In this document: positions 16,674-24,484 of the stretch, piece after piece
Numbering within the stretch: the first letter of the stretch is position 1
How the letters are laid out: every line of letters begins with the position of its first letter
DNA from: JAVBLT01 sp031553315
GTDB lineage: Bacteria; Verrucomicrobiota; Kiritimatiellia; RFP12; DVOR01
Assembly: GCA_031553315.1 (NCBI GenBank)
Contig: JAVBLT010000025.1
Coordinates: 1-61,660 of the forward strand
Direction: 5' to 3'
DNA length: 61,660 nucleotides
Notes under the pieces: model-generated
What the model was told of the DNA's origin: nothing
The model's input: only the letters and a program-made list of their open reading frames with translations
Databases searched by the model: none
Position numbers and translations under genes: made by a program

Positions 16674-17768
16674 CTAAATTCTGCCGGGGGCGGTTTCGGC
16701 GGCGGCGAGGAGCTCGCGGATGAGGGCGTCGGCCACTTCATGGCCGCGGGGGGTGGGGGCGAAGGTGCCGGGGCTGGGCTCGGTGAGGAGGCCGTGGGCG
16801 CGGAAGCGGTGGAGGAGGCGGGTCCAGGCGGGGAGGAGGGGGGTGAGGAGGGGGTGCCGGCGGGCGGCGCGGGCGGGGGAGAAGCCGCGGGCGGTGCGCA
16901 GGCGGGTGAGGGTGCGTTCGAGGGCGTCGTCGAGGGGGGTGAGGGTTTCTTCGCGGGGGGTGAGGCGGCGCAGGCCGAGGCGTGAGGCGGCGCCGGGGCC
17001 GAGGCCGAGGTAGTCGAGGCCTTGCCAGTAGGCGAGGTTGTGGCGGCATTCGCGGCCGGGGAGGGCGAAGTTGGAGGTTTCGTAGCGGGTGAGGCCGGCG
17101 GCGGCGAAGGTGCGGGAGGCGAGGGCCATTTCGTCGAGGCCGTCGGAGGGGGGGGCGGGGGCGCGGGCGAGGGGGGTGCCCGGTTCGATGCTGAGGGTGT
17201 AGGCGGAGATGTGGCTGAGATCCCAGCGGATGATTTCGCCCAGGGTGGCTTGCCAGCGGCGGGGGGTGATGCCGGGCAGGCCGGCGATGAGGTCGATGCC
17301 GGTGTTGGTGAAGTGGTCGCGGGCGAGGGCGATTGCGCGGCGGGCGTCGTCGGCGGTGTGGCGGCGGTTGAGGGCGAGGAGGGTGGGGTCGTGGAGGGCT
17401 TGCACGCCGATGCTCACGCGGGTCGCGCCGAGCTCGCGGAGGGTTTGGAGCAGGGGGAGGGTCACGCCGGCGGGGTGCAGCTCCACGCTCCATTCGAAGC
17501 CGGGTTGGGGAATGAGGCGGGGGCCGATGAAGAGGCTGTGCCAGCGGCGGAAGCCGTCGGGGCCGAGGAGGCCGGGGGTGCCGCCGCCGAAGTAGAGGGT
17601 GGCGCAGGGGAGGGGGGCGGGGGAGAAGGCGTCGAACGCGCGGGCGAGGGAATCGAGGTAGGCGGAGAGGGTTTCGGGGGTGGGCGGGGGGCCGGAGTGA
17701 AAGGCGCAGTAGGCGCAGCGGCCTGTGCAGAAGGGCACATGGAAATAAAACGATGCGGGAGGGGTCAT
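16674..17768 (-). CDS. hemW: Radical SAM heme chaperone HemW (coproporphyrinogen III oxidase-like)
   Basis: The 364-residue protein has the radical-SAM cluster motif CTGRCAYC at residues 14-21, preceded by FYFHVPF as in HemW/HemN. It continues with YFGGGTPGLL, SIGVQALHD, GIDLIAGLPG and the SIEPGTPLA segment, and ends in the HemN C-terminal domain (FRAHGLL). HemW binds heme and delivers it to respiratory enzymes; this branch is often misnamed coproporphyrinogen oxidase. The ATG overlaps the scpB stop by four bases. The gene is extremely GC-rich. Confidence 0.9.
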   Translation of the reverse strand: MTPPASFYFHVPFCTGRCAYCAFHSGPPPTPETLSAYLDSLARAFDAFSPAPLPCATLYFGGGTPGLLGPDGFRRWHSLFIGPRLIPQPGFEWSVELHPAGVTLPLLQTLRELGATRVSIGVQALHDPTLLALNRRHTADDARRAIALARDHFTNTGIDLIAGLPGITPRRWQATLGEIIRWDLSHISAYTLSIEPGTPLARAPAPPSDGLDEMALASRTFAAAGLTRYETSNFALPGRECRHNLAYWQGLDYLGLGPGAASRLGLRRLTPREETLTPLDDALERTLTRLRTARGFSPARAARRHPLLTPLLPAWTRLLHRFRAHGLLTEPSPGTFAPTPRGHEVADALIRELLAAAETAPGRI

Positions 17769-18469
17769 TCGCCGGAATCCCGGCGGACGAGGGCGCCGTC
17801 GAACCCGGCAAGCTCCTGCTGCACGGGTTTTTCGTCGCGCGTTTTGGTGTGGATGGCGAGGCGGGTCCGGTAATCGGAGCGCTGGAGGGTGGGATCCATG
17901 CGGTCGAGGTCGGCGAGGGCGCCCAGGCCGAAGTGTTCGAGGAAAAAGGGGGTGGTGCCGTAGAGGTAGGGTCTGCCGGGCAGCTCGCTGCGGCCGACGG
18001 TTTTCACAAGATCGAGCTCCTGGAGGGCGCGCACGATGTGGTCGGCGGCCACCCCCCGGACGGCTTCAATCTCGGCCTTTGAGATGGGCTGGCGGTAGGC
18101 GATGATGGCGAGCGTTTCGAGCGAGGGGCCTGAAAGGCGCACGGTCTTTTCCGCCTTGAGCAGGCGGCGCAGCCAGCGCCCGGCCGCGGCTTCGGTGCGC
18201 AGCGAAAAAAGACCCCCGGTCTCCACGAGCTCAATGCCCAAAGCCGCGCGGCGCAGCTCTTTGCCGATGGCTCTGAGGGTCTCGCGGATGGTTTCGCGGT
18301 CGACGCCCGCAAAGGGCGTTTCCTCGCCTTCGGTTTCGCCGGCCTCCGCGAGGCAGGCTTTGATTTCTTCGACCCCCAGCGGGTGATCGGAGCCGAAAAG
18401 GAGCGCGCCGACGAGGGCCTGCAGGCTCCCGGGCGGTGCGATTTCGCCTTTTCGCTGTTCTTTTGCCAT
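17765..18469 (-). CDS. scpB: Segregation and condensation protein B
   Basis: ScpB binds ScpA as part of the SMC condensin complex for chromosome segregation. The 234-residue product has two winged-helix domains, the family core SLETLAIIAYRQPISKAEIEAVRGV, and then VGRSELPGRPYLYGTTPFFLEHFGL. I chose the ATG at 18469; the frame stays open upstream only because it reads through the tRNA genes. The last 35 residues (AIHTKTRDEKPVQQE...) are an extension. scpA is not adjacent. It lies just below the tRNA-Asp cluster and overlaps hemW by four bases. Confidence 0.94.
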   Translation of the reverse strand: MAKEQRKGEIAPPGSLQALVGALLFGSDHPLGVEEIKACLAEAGETEGEETPFAGVDRETIRETLRAIGKELRRAALGIELVETGGLFSLRTEAAAGRWLRRLLKAEKTVRLSGPSLETLAIIAYRQPISKAEIEAVRGVAADHIVRALQELDLVKTVGRSELPGRPYLYGTTPFFLEHFGLGALADLDRMDPTLQRSDYRTRLAIHTKTRDEKPVQQELAGFDGALVRRDSGE

Positions 18470-18488
18470 GCCGCGCGCTTCCTCTCGG

Positions 18489-18520
18489 AAAAAGAAAAAC
18501 GACCGTTCGTGCGAACGGCC
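18489..18520 (-). terminator. Rho-independent terminator after the tRNA-Asp genes
   Basis: On the minus strand a GGCCGTTCG-CA-CGAACGGTC stem (18501-18520) is followed by GTTTTTCTTTTT. It separates the tRNA transcript from scpB, which starts 20 bp further on. Confidence 0.75.
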
Positions 18521-18527
18521 GTGAAAA

Positions 18528-18604
<77 letters not shown>

Positions 18605-18655
18605 GCTTAAAGGGATTCCTGCGAGGGTCGAAGGCCGATTTTCACCGTGTGAAAA

Positions 18656-18732
<77 letters not shown>

Positions 18733-18775
18733 TCCGTGCAGGGTGTTCTCCGAGAATACCGCTTTGCGTCAAAAA

Positions 18776-18852
<77 letters not shown>

Positions 18853-18870
18853 TCTCGAAAAACGTGGAAC

Positions 18871-18899
18871 ACTCTAGCAGATTGCAAAATATTGAGCAA
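18871..18899 (-). promoter_or_regulatory. Predicted promoter of the tRNA-Asp cluster
   Basis: On the minus strand TTGCTC (18894-18899) and TAGAGT (18871-18876) are 17 bp apart, about 20 bp ahead of the first tRNA. All three tRNAs and the terminator at 18489 then make one unit. Confidence 0.6.
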
Positions 18900-18982
18900 G
18901 CCGTTTTTTTGCTTTTACAAAAAGATTTCGGCCGCCTCTGTTTTCAAACAGGCGAAAGCATTTGTTTTAGAGCGTGTTATAT

Positions 18983-19016
18983 AAAAAAGGCGGATGGAAC
19001 GATTGTTCCATCCGCC
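18983..19016 (-). terminator. Strong rho-independent terminator of the candidate small RNA
   Basis: A 12-bp perfect stem GGCGGATGGAAC/GTTCCATCCGCC with a 4-base loop (18989-19016) is followed on the minus strand by TTTTTT (18983-18988). No protein gene precedes it on this strand. Confidence 0.85.
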
Positions 19017-19131
19017 GAGGGAGGATCTTATATTTTTTCAGCCAAAGGAAACTTTCATGCGCAAAACAAGGAGAGCTGGCCTTGCGCCTTTCCTTCGTTG
19101 GGAAAATGCAGGAGGACTGCACTTCCTCTTT
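18983..19131 (-). ncRNA. Candidate structured small RNA with Shine-Dalgarno-complementary loops
   Basis: A strong minus-strand promoter, two stem-loops and a near-perfect terminator delimit a transcript of about 149 nt with no credible open frame. Stem-loop 1 (19101-19126) pairs GGAAGTGCAG with CTGCATTTTCC around a TCCTC loop. Stem-loop 2 (19045-19095) pairs AAGGAAA/TTTCCTT and GCGCAA/TTGCGC and leaves CTCTCCTTG in its loop. The linker before the terminator holds ATCCTCCCTC. The three unpaired CU-rich motifs can pair with GGAGG/AAGGAG. It does not match tmRNA, RNase P or SRP RNA by eye; 6S RNA cannot be excluded. Confidence 0.55.
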
Positions 19132-19137
19132 GCCTGT

Positions 19138-19167
19138 ATACTAGCCAATACGGGAGGGGGCAGTCAA
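19138..19167 (-). promoter_or_regulatory. Predicted promoter of the candidate small RNA
   Basis: On the minus strand TTGACT (19162-19167) and TAGTAT (19138-19143) are 18 bp apart. The expected start is near 19131. Confidence 0.6.
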
Positions 19168-19225
19168 GAAAAATTCTTTCGTGAAGCGATTTTTTTACCG
19201 CTTTTCAAAAACCCTCACAAAAGGC

Positions 19226-19254
19226 TTGAAAGCGGGTTGAAAGAAGGATATGCT
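19226..19254 (+). promoter_or_regulatory. Predicted promoter of the superoxide dismutase gene
   Basis: TTGAAA (19226-19231) and TATGCT (19249-19254) are 17 bp apart, 43 bp before the ATG. A TATAAT also occurs just downstream. The region 18853-19297 otherwise holds only the tRNA promoter and the candidate small RNA. Confidence 0.45.
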
Positions 19255-19297
19255 AACGAGTTAAGTATAATAAACTTCCATCGAAAGCGAGGTCGAC

Positions 19298-20020
19298 ATG
19301 AGCAAACACGCCGCCTTTGACGGTCTTTCGCGCCGCACGTTTATCACCGCCGCCGCCGGTGCCCTCGCCGGGGGCGCTCTCGCGCAATCAACCGCCGCCG
19401 CCCTCTCGGGCCCCATCGCGCTCCCGCCGCTTCCCTTTGCGGAAAATGCGCTTGAGCCCGCGGTTTCCGCGCGCACGATCAGCTTCCACTACGGCAAACA
19501 CCACCGGGGCTATGTGGCGACCCTCAACGGCCTGATTGCCGGCACCCGTTTCGAAAAGATGAGCCTGATCGACATCATCCGCGCCACGGAGGACGACGAC
19601 GACGATCCCCTTCGGGAAAAAATCTTCAACAACGCCGCCCAGGTCTGGAACCACACGTTCTACTGGAATTCCCTCGCCCCCGCCGGAAAGGGCGGCGAAC
19701 CTTCCCTGCCGCTCCTCACAGCCATCAACCAAGCCTTCGGTTCGCTCGATGCCTGCAAAAAGGCGTTGGCCGATGCCGCCGTGGCGCAGTTCGGTTCGGG
19801 GTGGGCGTGGCTGGTGGTGAAAAAGGGGCGCCTCTTCATCAAAAAGACCGGCAACGCCGAAACCCCGATTGAGGAAACCGATGAAGGCACCCCTCTCCTG
19901 ACCATCGACGTGTGGGAGCACGCCTACTACCTCGATTGGCAGAACCGCCGCGCCGACTATGCCCTGGCCCTTGCCGACAAGCACCTCAACTGGGCCTTCG
20001 CCTCCGCCAATTTTGTGTAA
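19298..20020 (+). CDS. Tat-exported iron superoxide dismutase
   Basis: The enzyme dismutes superoxide. A twin-arginine signal peptide (SRRTFITAAAGALAGGALA, residues 11-29) indicates folded export, so this is an envelope or secreted SOD rather than a cytosolic one. Metal ligands by alignment with E. coli SodB are His64 (FHYGKHH), His119 (VWNHTFYW), Asp204 and His208 (DVWEHAYY). AQVWNHTFYW and FGSGWAWLV favour the Fe type, though cambialistic Mn use is possible. The 240 residues equal the usual 195-200 plus the leader. A GAGG ribosome binding site precedes the ATG and a strong terminator follows. Confidence 0.95.
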   Translation: MSKHAAFDGLSRRTFITAAAGALAGGALAQSTAAALSGPIALPPLPFAENALEPAVSARTISFHYGKHHRGYVATLNGLIAGTRFEKMSLIDIIRATEDDDDDPLREKIFNNAAQVWNHTFYWNSLAPAGKGGEPSLPLLTAINQAFGSLDACKKALADAAVAQFGSGWAWLVVKKGRLFIKKTGNAETPIEETDEGTPLLTIDVWEHAYYLDWQNRRADYALALADKHLNWAFASANFV

Positions 20021-20048
20021 AACATACGTTTTCACACGTATTCTTAAA

Positions 20049-20082
20049 AAGCACAAAGAAAATGGGTTCTTTGTGCTTTTTT
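20049..20082 (+). terminator. Rho-independent terminator after the SOD gene
   Basis: A 12-bp perfect stem AAGCACAAAGAA/TTCTTTGTGCTT with a 6-base loop (20049-20078) is followed by TTTT. Confidence 0.88.
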
Positions 20083-20148
20083 AGTTGCTTTTCTCCGCCA
20101 GCAGCCATATATTTTCATTGTAACGAAAATTGTGTTAGGGATATCACT

Positions 20149-20700
20149 ATGAAAATATGTTTTTCGCCTTTATGTTTATACTGGTTTCTTTTCAAGGCAG
20201 AACCGATCAGAAAACAGCGCCGCCCGCCATGGTTTTCTCGGAGCTTGATTTAATTGAGATGTTCAAGCACAATCAACAGGATACGCCTCCTCAAACCGAC
20301 CTCGGCTTCCGGTTTTATTGCATCGACACACCCGAGGCGGATCTTTTCTTTTCGCTGCTCGGCATCACCCAGGATCACCCCGCCGCAACCCTTTCCATTT
20401 CCGAAGATACAGACGGGTTTGTGTTTGTTAATAGACTTCCTGCGAATTTAATTTTCTCCGCGCCTCCGCGTGCGAAAAAAACGTAGCTTCGCAATTTCGC
20501 AAGAGCTCTAATACAGGAACTCTGCGAAAAAGGCAGCATCACCCGCGTCGAAACCATTGCGATCGATAGCAACATCTCCGTTAAAGGCAGCCTCACCGTC
20601 TCCGGAGCCGCCCATTTCACACAAGGCCCGCTCTATGTAATGCCGACGGGTGACCTTTCATCCGGCACTTACACCAACGGTTACCCCAATACCTTGTAAA
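20149..20700 (+). pseudogene. Decayed gene for a secreted surface protein
   Basis: Protein-like sequence is spread over several frames. An ATG at 20149 opens a signal-like MKICFSPLCLYW that stops after 34 codons. A second frame (20157-20486, 109 codons) holds ELDLIEMFKHNQQDTPP and GFRFYCIDTPEADLFFSLLG. A third (about 20509-20700) encodes ELCEKGSITRVETI, SNISVKGSLTVSG and LSSGTYTNGYPNTL, then a stop 13 bp before the next start. The last piece resembles a head/stalk segment of a fibrous surface protein. I read this as one gene broken by frameshifts; no intact product is likely. Confidence 0.55.
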
Positions 20701-20715
20701 TATAAAGGGATGCCC

Positions 20716-23100
20716 ATGCGCCTGAAACCAACCTACACACCGCTCTGCGCCGCACTGGCCGGCCTGTTGCTGCTACCCTCCGCCCGCGGAGCAACGGGCT
20801 TCACCGATCTGCTGATCGCCGATCGGGTCGACACCGCGAAAATCACCGCCGTCTCCCTGCTGTTCAATGCGCCCGCCCGCCTCTCCGGCGATTGTTTCGG
20901 CACCGGCAAGCTCACGTTTCAAAAAGAAATCGCCTTTCTCTTCCCCCAGGGCGATGTACCCATGGGCGCCTTCACCAACCGGATGGATCAAACCGGCTCT
21001 CCCCCCATACCCGCCTGGTGGGAAACCTATCAGGTGATCTCCCCCTCCGCGATCCCCAACGATTTCGCCGCCGCCACCCAAGGCCAGCTCAAATGGATTG
21101 CCAGCCGCGCAGCCGCGCTGTTTCAAGATGAATTCCCCGGCGGCCCCACACCCGCCGTCACACAGTTGCTCGCCACATTCACCCTCAAAAACAACACCAG
21201 CCCCGTCACCCTCGGCCAGCTCAAAAACACCGCCGAACCCTTTTGGAATTTTTTGCGCCTCCACCGCCTGGCCGAAACACCCCCCTGGGCCGATGGCATA
21301 CCCAACGATTTTGCCCTTGCCAACATCGGCCAGGTCAAGTATCTTTTCTCTTTCGACCTTGAAAGCCTTCAGGTTGATTCCGATGCCGACGGCATGCCCG
21401 ATTGGTGGGAGATCCTCTACAACCTGAACCCCTACGACCCGACCGACGCCGCCCTCGATTCCGATGGCGACGGCTTGATCAACCAAGATGAATTCCGTTA
21501 CGGGACCCATCCGCAGACGCCCGACGCCGATCTCGACTCCGATGACGACGGCGTTTCAAATGTGGACGAAGTGAATGACGGGACCAACCCTTGTGAACGA
21601 GACTCCGATGGCGACGGTATCCCCGACGACATCGAGCGCGCGCAGAAAACCGACCCCAATGATCCCGGCGACAAGCCCGGCGAATGGGTGATTCTGACCG
21701 GCGATCTGCCTAAAAACGACCTCAAAGAAAAGCAGGAAAAAATCATCATTCCAAAAGGAACCAAAAGTTTGATTGCCGTGTTTCTCCACAGCGAAGAATT
21801 CCCCGAGTATACGGGAGATGTATCGGAATATAACGATACGCTGGGGTGGAATATCACCGCCGCCGGCCATCCCTCCCTTGCCGGCACGGTCGACGTCAAC
21901 TCCCGCCACTCCAGTTGGGAGATCGCCGAGTATGTGGAAGACGGCATTCAAAGTTTCTCCCCCGCGATTGTCGAAGATTTCGCGCTATTCTCGGCGCCCG
22001 CCGATAAAGACCTCGAAGTTTCCGTCAGCCTCTACGCCAAAAACATCTCCGATGATCTCCTGCCCAGCACCGTCATCGCCGCCGCTTTCCCCTTGCGAAT
22101 CGTTCAGAAAAATATGCCCGTAGCTGGTGGTCACAATGGAACAACCGATACAAATGGAGCTCGAACACCGATGCGAATCAAAACTGGTGGGATTAGCTAT
22201 GTAACAGGTGAACCGGCTGCGCCAGACCTCTTCGCGGAATTTAAAGGTCTTCCCAGGTTTTTTTCAGTCGGGTGGCGTATGGATCTTCTGACAGAGGATT
22301 TTTTTGGACGAAAGACGCGTGATAACCGCTCTTTTCCTGAAACTGGATATAAGATTCAGGCCGGAAATGAAATTTATGATATAAAAGCCGAACTCAATGA
22401 AATTATCGGTGGCACAAATACAGTTAGTATCCAAATTAATAACCGTGATATACCCCCTGTTTCTTTTCTTATTCGAGGGAAAAATCCATTGGATGACGAT
22501 GTGTTGGCGTATATCAATTCGACTGTTGACGTGGCCTTTCGCCCGTATGCCTGGATGATTGCAAAGCATGAAAGCAAAATGGAACCGTGGTTTTACAATC
22601 AATTTGTGCCTGAAAAATTCAAAAAGGACCCTAGAATTCCAGAAACTGTTTTGCGTGGCCCGATAAAAGGATACGGATTTGGAATAAGTCAGATTGATCG
22701 TGGATCAAAGAGCGTCGTAACGGCTGAAGCGTGGAATTGGAGGACAAACGTTGAAACAATCAATACCACTTTTAAGGATAAAAGAAATCAATATAAGGTA
22801 ATTATTGATGCTTATCGAAACGCTTATGGAGAAAATGAAAACTGGATTGAACCTCCAGCGCGGTATACGAATACTGTAGATAATGTTGTTGTTGTGCTTT
22901 CTGCGGAAGCATGGGGTGTCATCACGTTATATAATGGTAGGGGAGGAATAAAACCGATACCCATTCCTGGTGCCGCAAAATGGATGGAGCAAAGCCCTTG
23001 GAAATTTGACCCTGTGCTTGGTGTATGGAAGTTGTATCCAAATAAGAATAACTATGTAGATGAAGTTGTAAAAGTCGCATTGAAAACCCCTACGGAGTAA
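20716..23100 (+). CDS. Secreted calcium-repeat protein with lysozyme-like C-terminal domain
   Basis: The ATG at 20716 has AAAGGGA at good spacing (20710 is possible) and starts a signal peptide (LCAALAGLLLLPSARG). Of 794 residues, two 'NDFAAATQGQLK'-type segments lie in the first 200. Five DxDxDG calcium loops occupy about 218-315. A beta-rich linker follows, then a C-terminal domain with IAKHESKMEP (candidate catalytic Glu619), GYGFGISQID (about 652-661) and LSAEAWGVITLYNG. This order resembles the ES...GxxQ...AYNxG motifs of lytic transglycosylases. GC content drops sharply after about 22110 (residue 465), as if the C-terminal part had a different origin. Confidence 0.8.
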   Translation: MRLKPTYTPLCAALAGLLLLPSARGATGFTDLLIADRVDTAKITAVSLLFNAPARLSGDCFGTGKLTFQKEIAFLFPQGDVPMGAFTNRMDQTGSPPIPAWWETYQVISPSAIPNDFAAATQGQLKWIASRAAALFQDEFPGGPTPAVTQLLATFTLKNNTSPVTLGQLKNTAEPFWNFLRLHRLAETPPWADGIPNDFALANIGQVKYLFSFDLESLQVDSDADGMPDWWEILYNLNPYDPTDAALDSDGDGLINQDEFRYGTHPQTPDADLDSDDDGVSNVDEVNDGTNPCERDSDGDGIPDDIERAQKTDPNDPGDKPGEWVILTGDLPKNDLKEKQEKIIIPKGTKSLIAVFLHSEEFPEYTGDVSEYNDTLGWNITAAGHPSLAGTVDVNSRHSSWEIAEYVEDGIQSFSPAIVEDFALFSAPADKDLEVSVSLYAKNISDDLLPSTVIAAAFPLRIVQKNMPVAGGHNGTTDTNGARTPMRIKTGGISYVTGEPAAPDLFAEFKGLPRFFSVGWRMDLLTEDFFGRKTRDNRSFPETGYKIQAGNEIYDIKAELNEIIGGTNTVSIQINNRDIPPVSFLIRGKNPLDDDVLAYINSTVDVAFRPYAWMIAKHESKMEPWFYNQFVPEKFKKDPRIPETVLRGPIKGYGFGISQIDRGSKSVVTAEAWNWRTNVETINTTFKDKRNQYKVIIDAYRNAYGENENWIEPPARYTNTVDNVVVVLSAEAWGVITLYNGRGGIKPIPIPGAAKWMEQSPWKFDPVLGVWKLYPNKNNYVDEVVKVALKTPTE

Positions 23101-23105
23101 TTGTC

Positions 23106-24479
23106 ATGAAGACTTTTTTATTTCACCTTTTTTTGTTTGTTCCCGCATTTTTTCTTTCTCATCTTCATGCCGAATCATTGTTGGAGAAAGAGAAACGGAA
23201 GCTCATTGAGTATTATGGATTGCAGAGTGATATTTTTGAAGATCGGTGGTTTGTTTGGGGGTATTTCATCGATTTAGATGGAGATGGGAAAAAAGATGCA
23301 ATCAGTGCATCAGCCGACTATGTAGATCGTATAGGGACTCACTGGCTTTTTCACCTTAATAAGAACGAAATGTGGATTGAAACGAGCCTTGAAGTAGATG
23401 AAACTGTTTTTTATAGTTCTCCAGAGCAGCTCTATCGATTAAAGAAAAAAGAGACCTTCCCTCAACTCGCGATGATTGTTTTGAAACATACTTCTGAAAA
23501 AGAAGGATATGAAATCATAGGGGATGAAACTTCTTATGCTTCTGTTAACTCAATAGAGAAAATTCATATTGAAACAAAGAAAAACGAGTTGTTTCGCTGT
23601 GTGACTTCGTGGAATTTCGAAAGCCTTGACCGTATTGCACTTGAAGTTTGTGAGGGGAACAATCTGGCGGAATCACCATTTGCTCTTCGTTGCGGTGATA
23701 TGTTTTTTCCTGCGGTTTCTGTCACAAATACGCTTACCATCACTGAACGGCAGATGCTTGCAAGCGCTTATCGAGAAGATGTAAGATTGCGCCTTAGTGC
23801 GCAGATGCCGACGACGGCAAAAATGATGTTTACCGATGCGGACAATGATGGTCGAACTGATGCATTCATTACATCGGATGCTGACGCGATAGAGACTTCA
23901 TTTAACTGGACACTTTATCTCAATAAAGAAGATGGTTGGAAAAAGGCTGAAAAAGAAATCAAACGAGGGTCGGGAGCGATTCCGTATCAGGTCATTGCAA
24001 ATGAGAATGAGTTTTATCATGTTTATGAAATGGATTACAGAAAAGGGGGGGCTTTGTTTCCTTGGGTTTCAATCATTCGGAAAGGCATTGTATATGATTA
24101 TGGAATACCTTTTTTGGGAATGGGGTTTTCGGATCGTTTGAACGCGTTTCATACTGGAAACCAGAAACGAATGTATGACTTCTTAAATGAAGGTTCTGTT
24201 CCGTTGAATGGGGCCACGCCTCCTTCAACCATTTTAAACTTGTTTACTGTGGATTCCGCGTTTCAACGGCTTGAGCGCCTTTCCGCGGAAGAGTGGGGTG
24301 TGATGACGTTGTATAATGGTGCTTTAGGTATTGACCGTCAGACGGCTCCTAAGCATGAGGGACGGTTTAGAAGTCCTTGGGAGTTTATTCCAGCTACGGG
24401 AAAATGGGTGTTGCACCAGAACGTGAACAAGTATACGAATACAGTTGTTACAAATCAAGCGGTGGCGGTTCAGGAGTAG
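23106..24479 (+). CDS. Secreted protein with VCBS/FG-GAP-like repeats and lysozyme-fragment tail
   Basis: This 457-residue protein with a signal peptide (LFHLFLFVPAFFLSHLHA) starts 5 bp after the upstream stop. Two similar units contain calcium-loop motifs typical of VCBS/FG-GAP repeats: DLDGDGKKDAISAS near residue 58 and DADNDGRTDAFITS near 242. The last about 70 residues (LSAEEWGVMTLYNG, SPWEFIPATGKW, NKYTNTVV) align with the end of the upstream protein's lysozyme-like domain, but the catalytic Glu part is absent. The gene is AT-rich. Inference: an effector-associated or immunity-like partner that has picked up a displaced domain end. Function unknown. Confidence 0.75.
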   Translation: MKTFLFHLFLFVPAFFLSHLHAESLLEKEKRKLIEYYGLQSDIFEDRWFVWGYFIDLDGDGKKDAISASADYVDRIGTHWLFHLNKNEMWIETSLEVDETVFYSSPEQLYRLKKKETFPQLAMIVLKHTSEKEGYEIIGDETSYASVNSIEKIHIETKKNELFRCVTSWNFESLDRIALEVCEGNNLAESPFALRCGDMFFPAVSVTNTLTITERQMLASAYREDVRLRLSAQMPTTAKMMFTDADNDGRTDAFITSDADAIETSFNWTLYLNKEDGWKKAEKEIKRGSGAIPYQVIANENEFYHVYEMDYRKGGALFPWVSIIRKGIVYDYGIPFLGMGFSDRLNAFHTGNQKRMYDFLNEGSVPLNGATPPSTILNLFTVDSAFQRLERLSAEEWGVMTLYNGALGIDRQTAPKHEGRFRSPWEFIPATGKWVLHQNVNKYTNTVVTNQAVAVQE

Positions 24480-24484
24480 TGGTT

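Noticed and set aside
14555..16741. Upstream continuation of the permease reading frame (1,266 codons in all)
   Set aside because: The upstream part is Pro/Arg/His-rich nonsense overlapping the TPR gene; YejE similarity begins only at 14554.
18967..18982. TTTTAGAGCGTGTTATA as a further copy of the palindromic repeat
   Set aside because: Only about 10 bases match one end and no core or second end follows.
18994..19320. A 108-codon plus-strand frame across the candidate small RNA
   Set aside because: Starts inside a terminator stem, has no leader or domain, and runs into the SOD start region.
20505..20516. AGAGCTCTA as a repeat end
   Set aside because: A short restriction-site-like palindrome with no other repeat sequence nearby.
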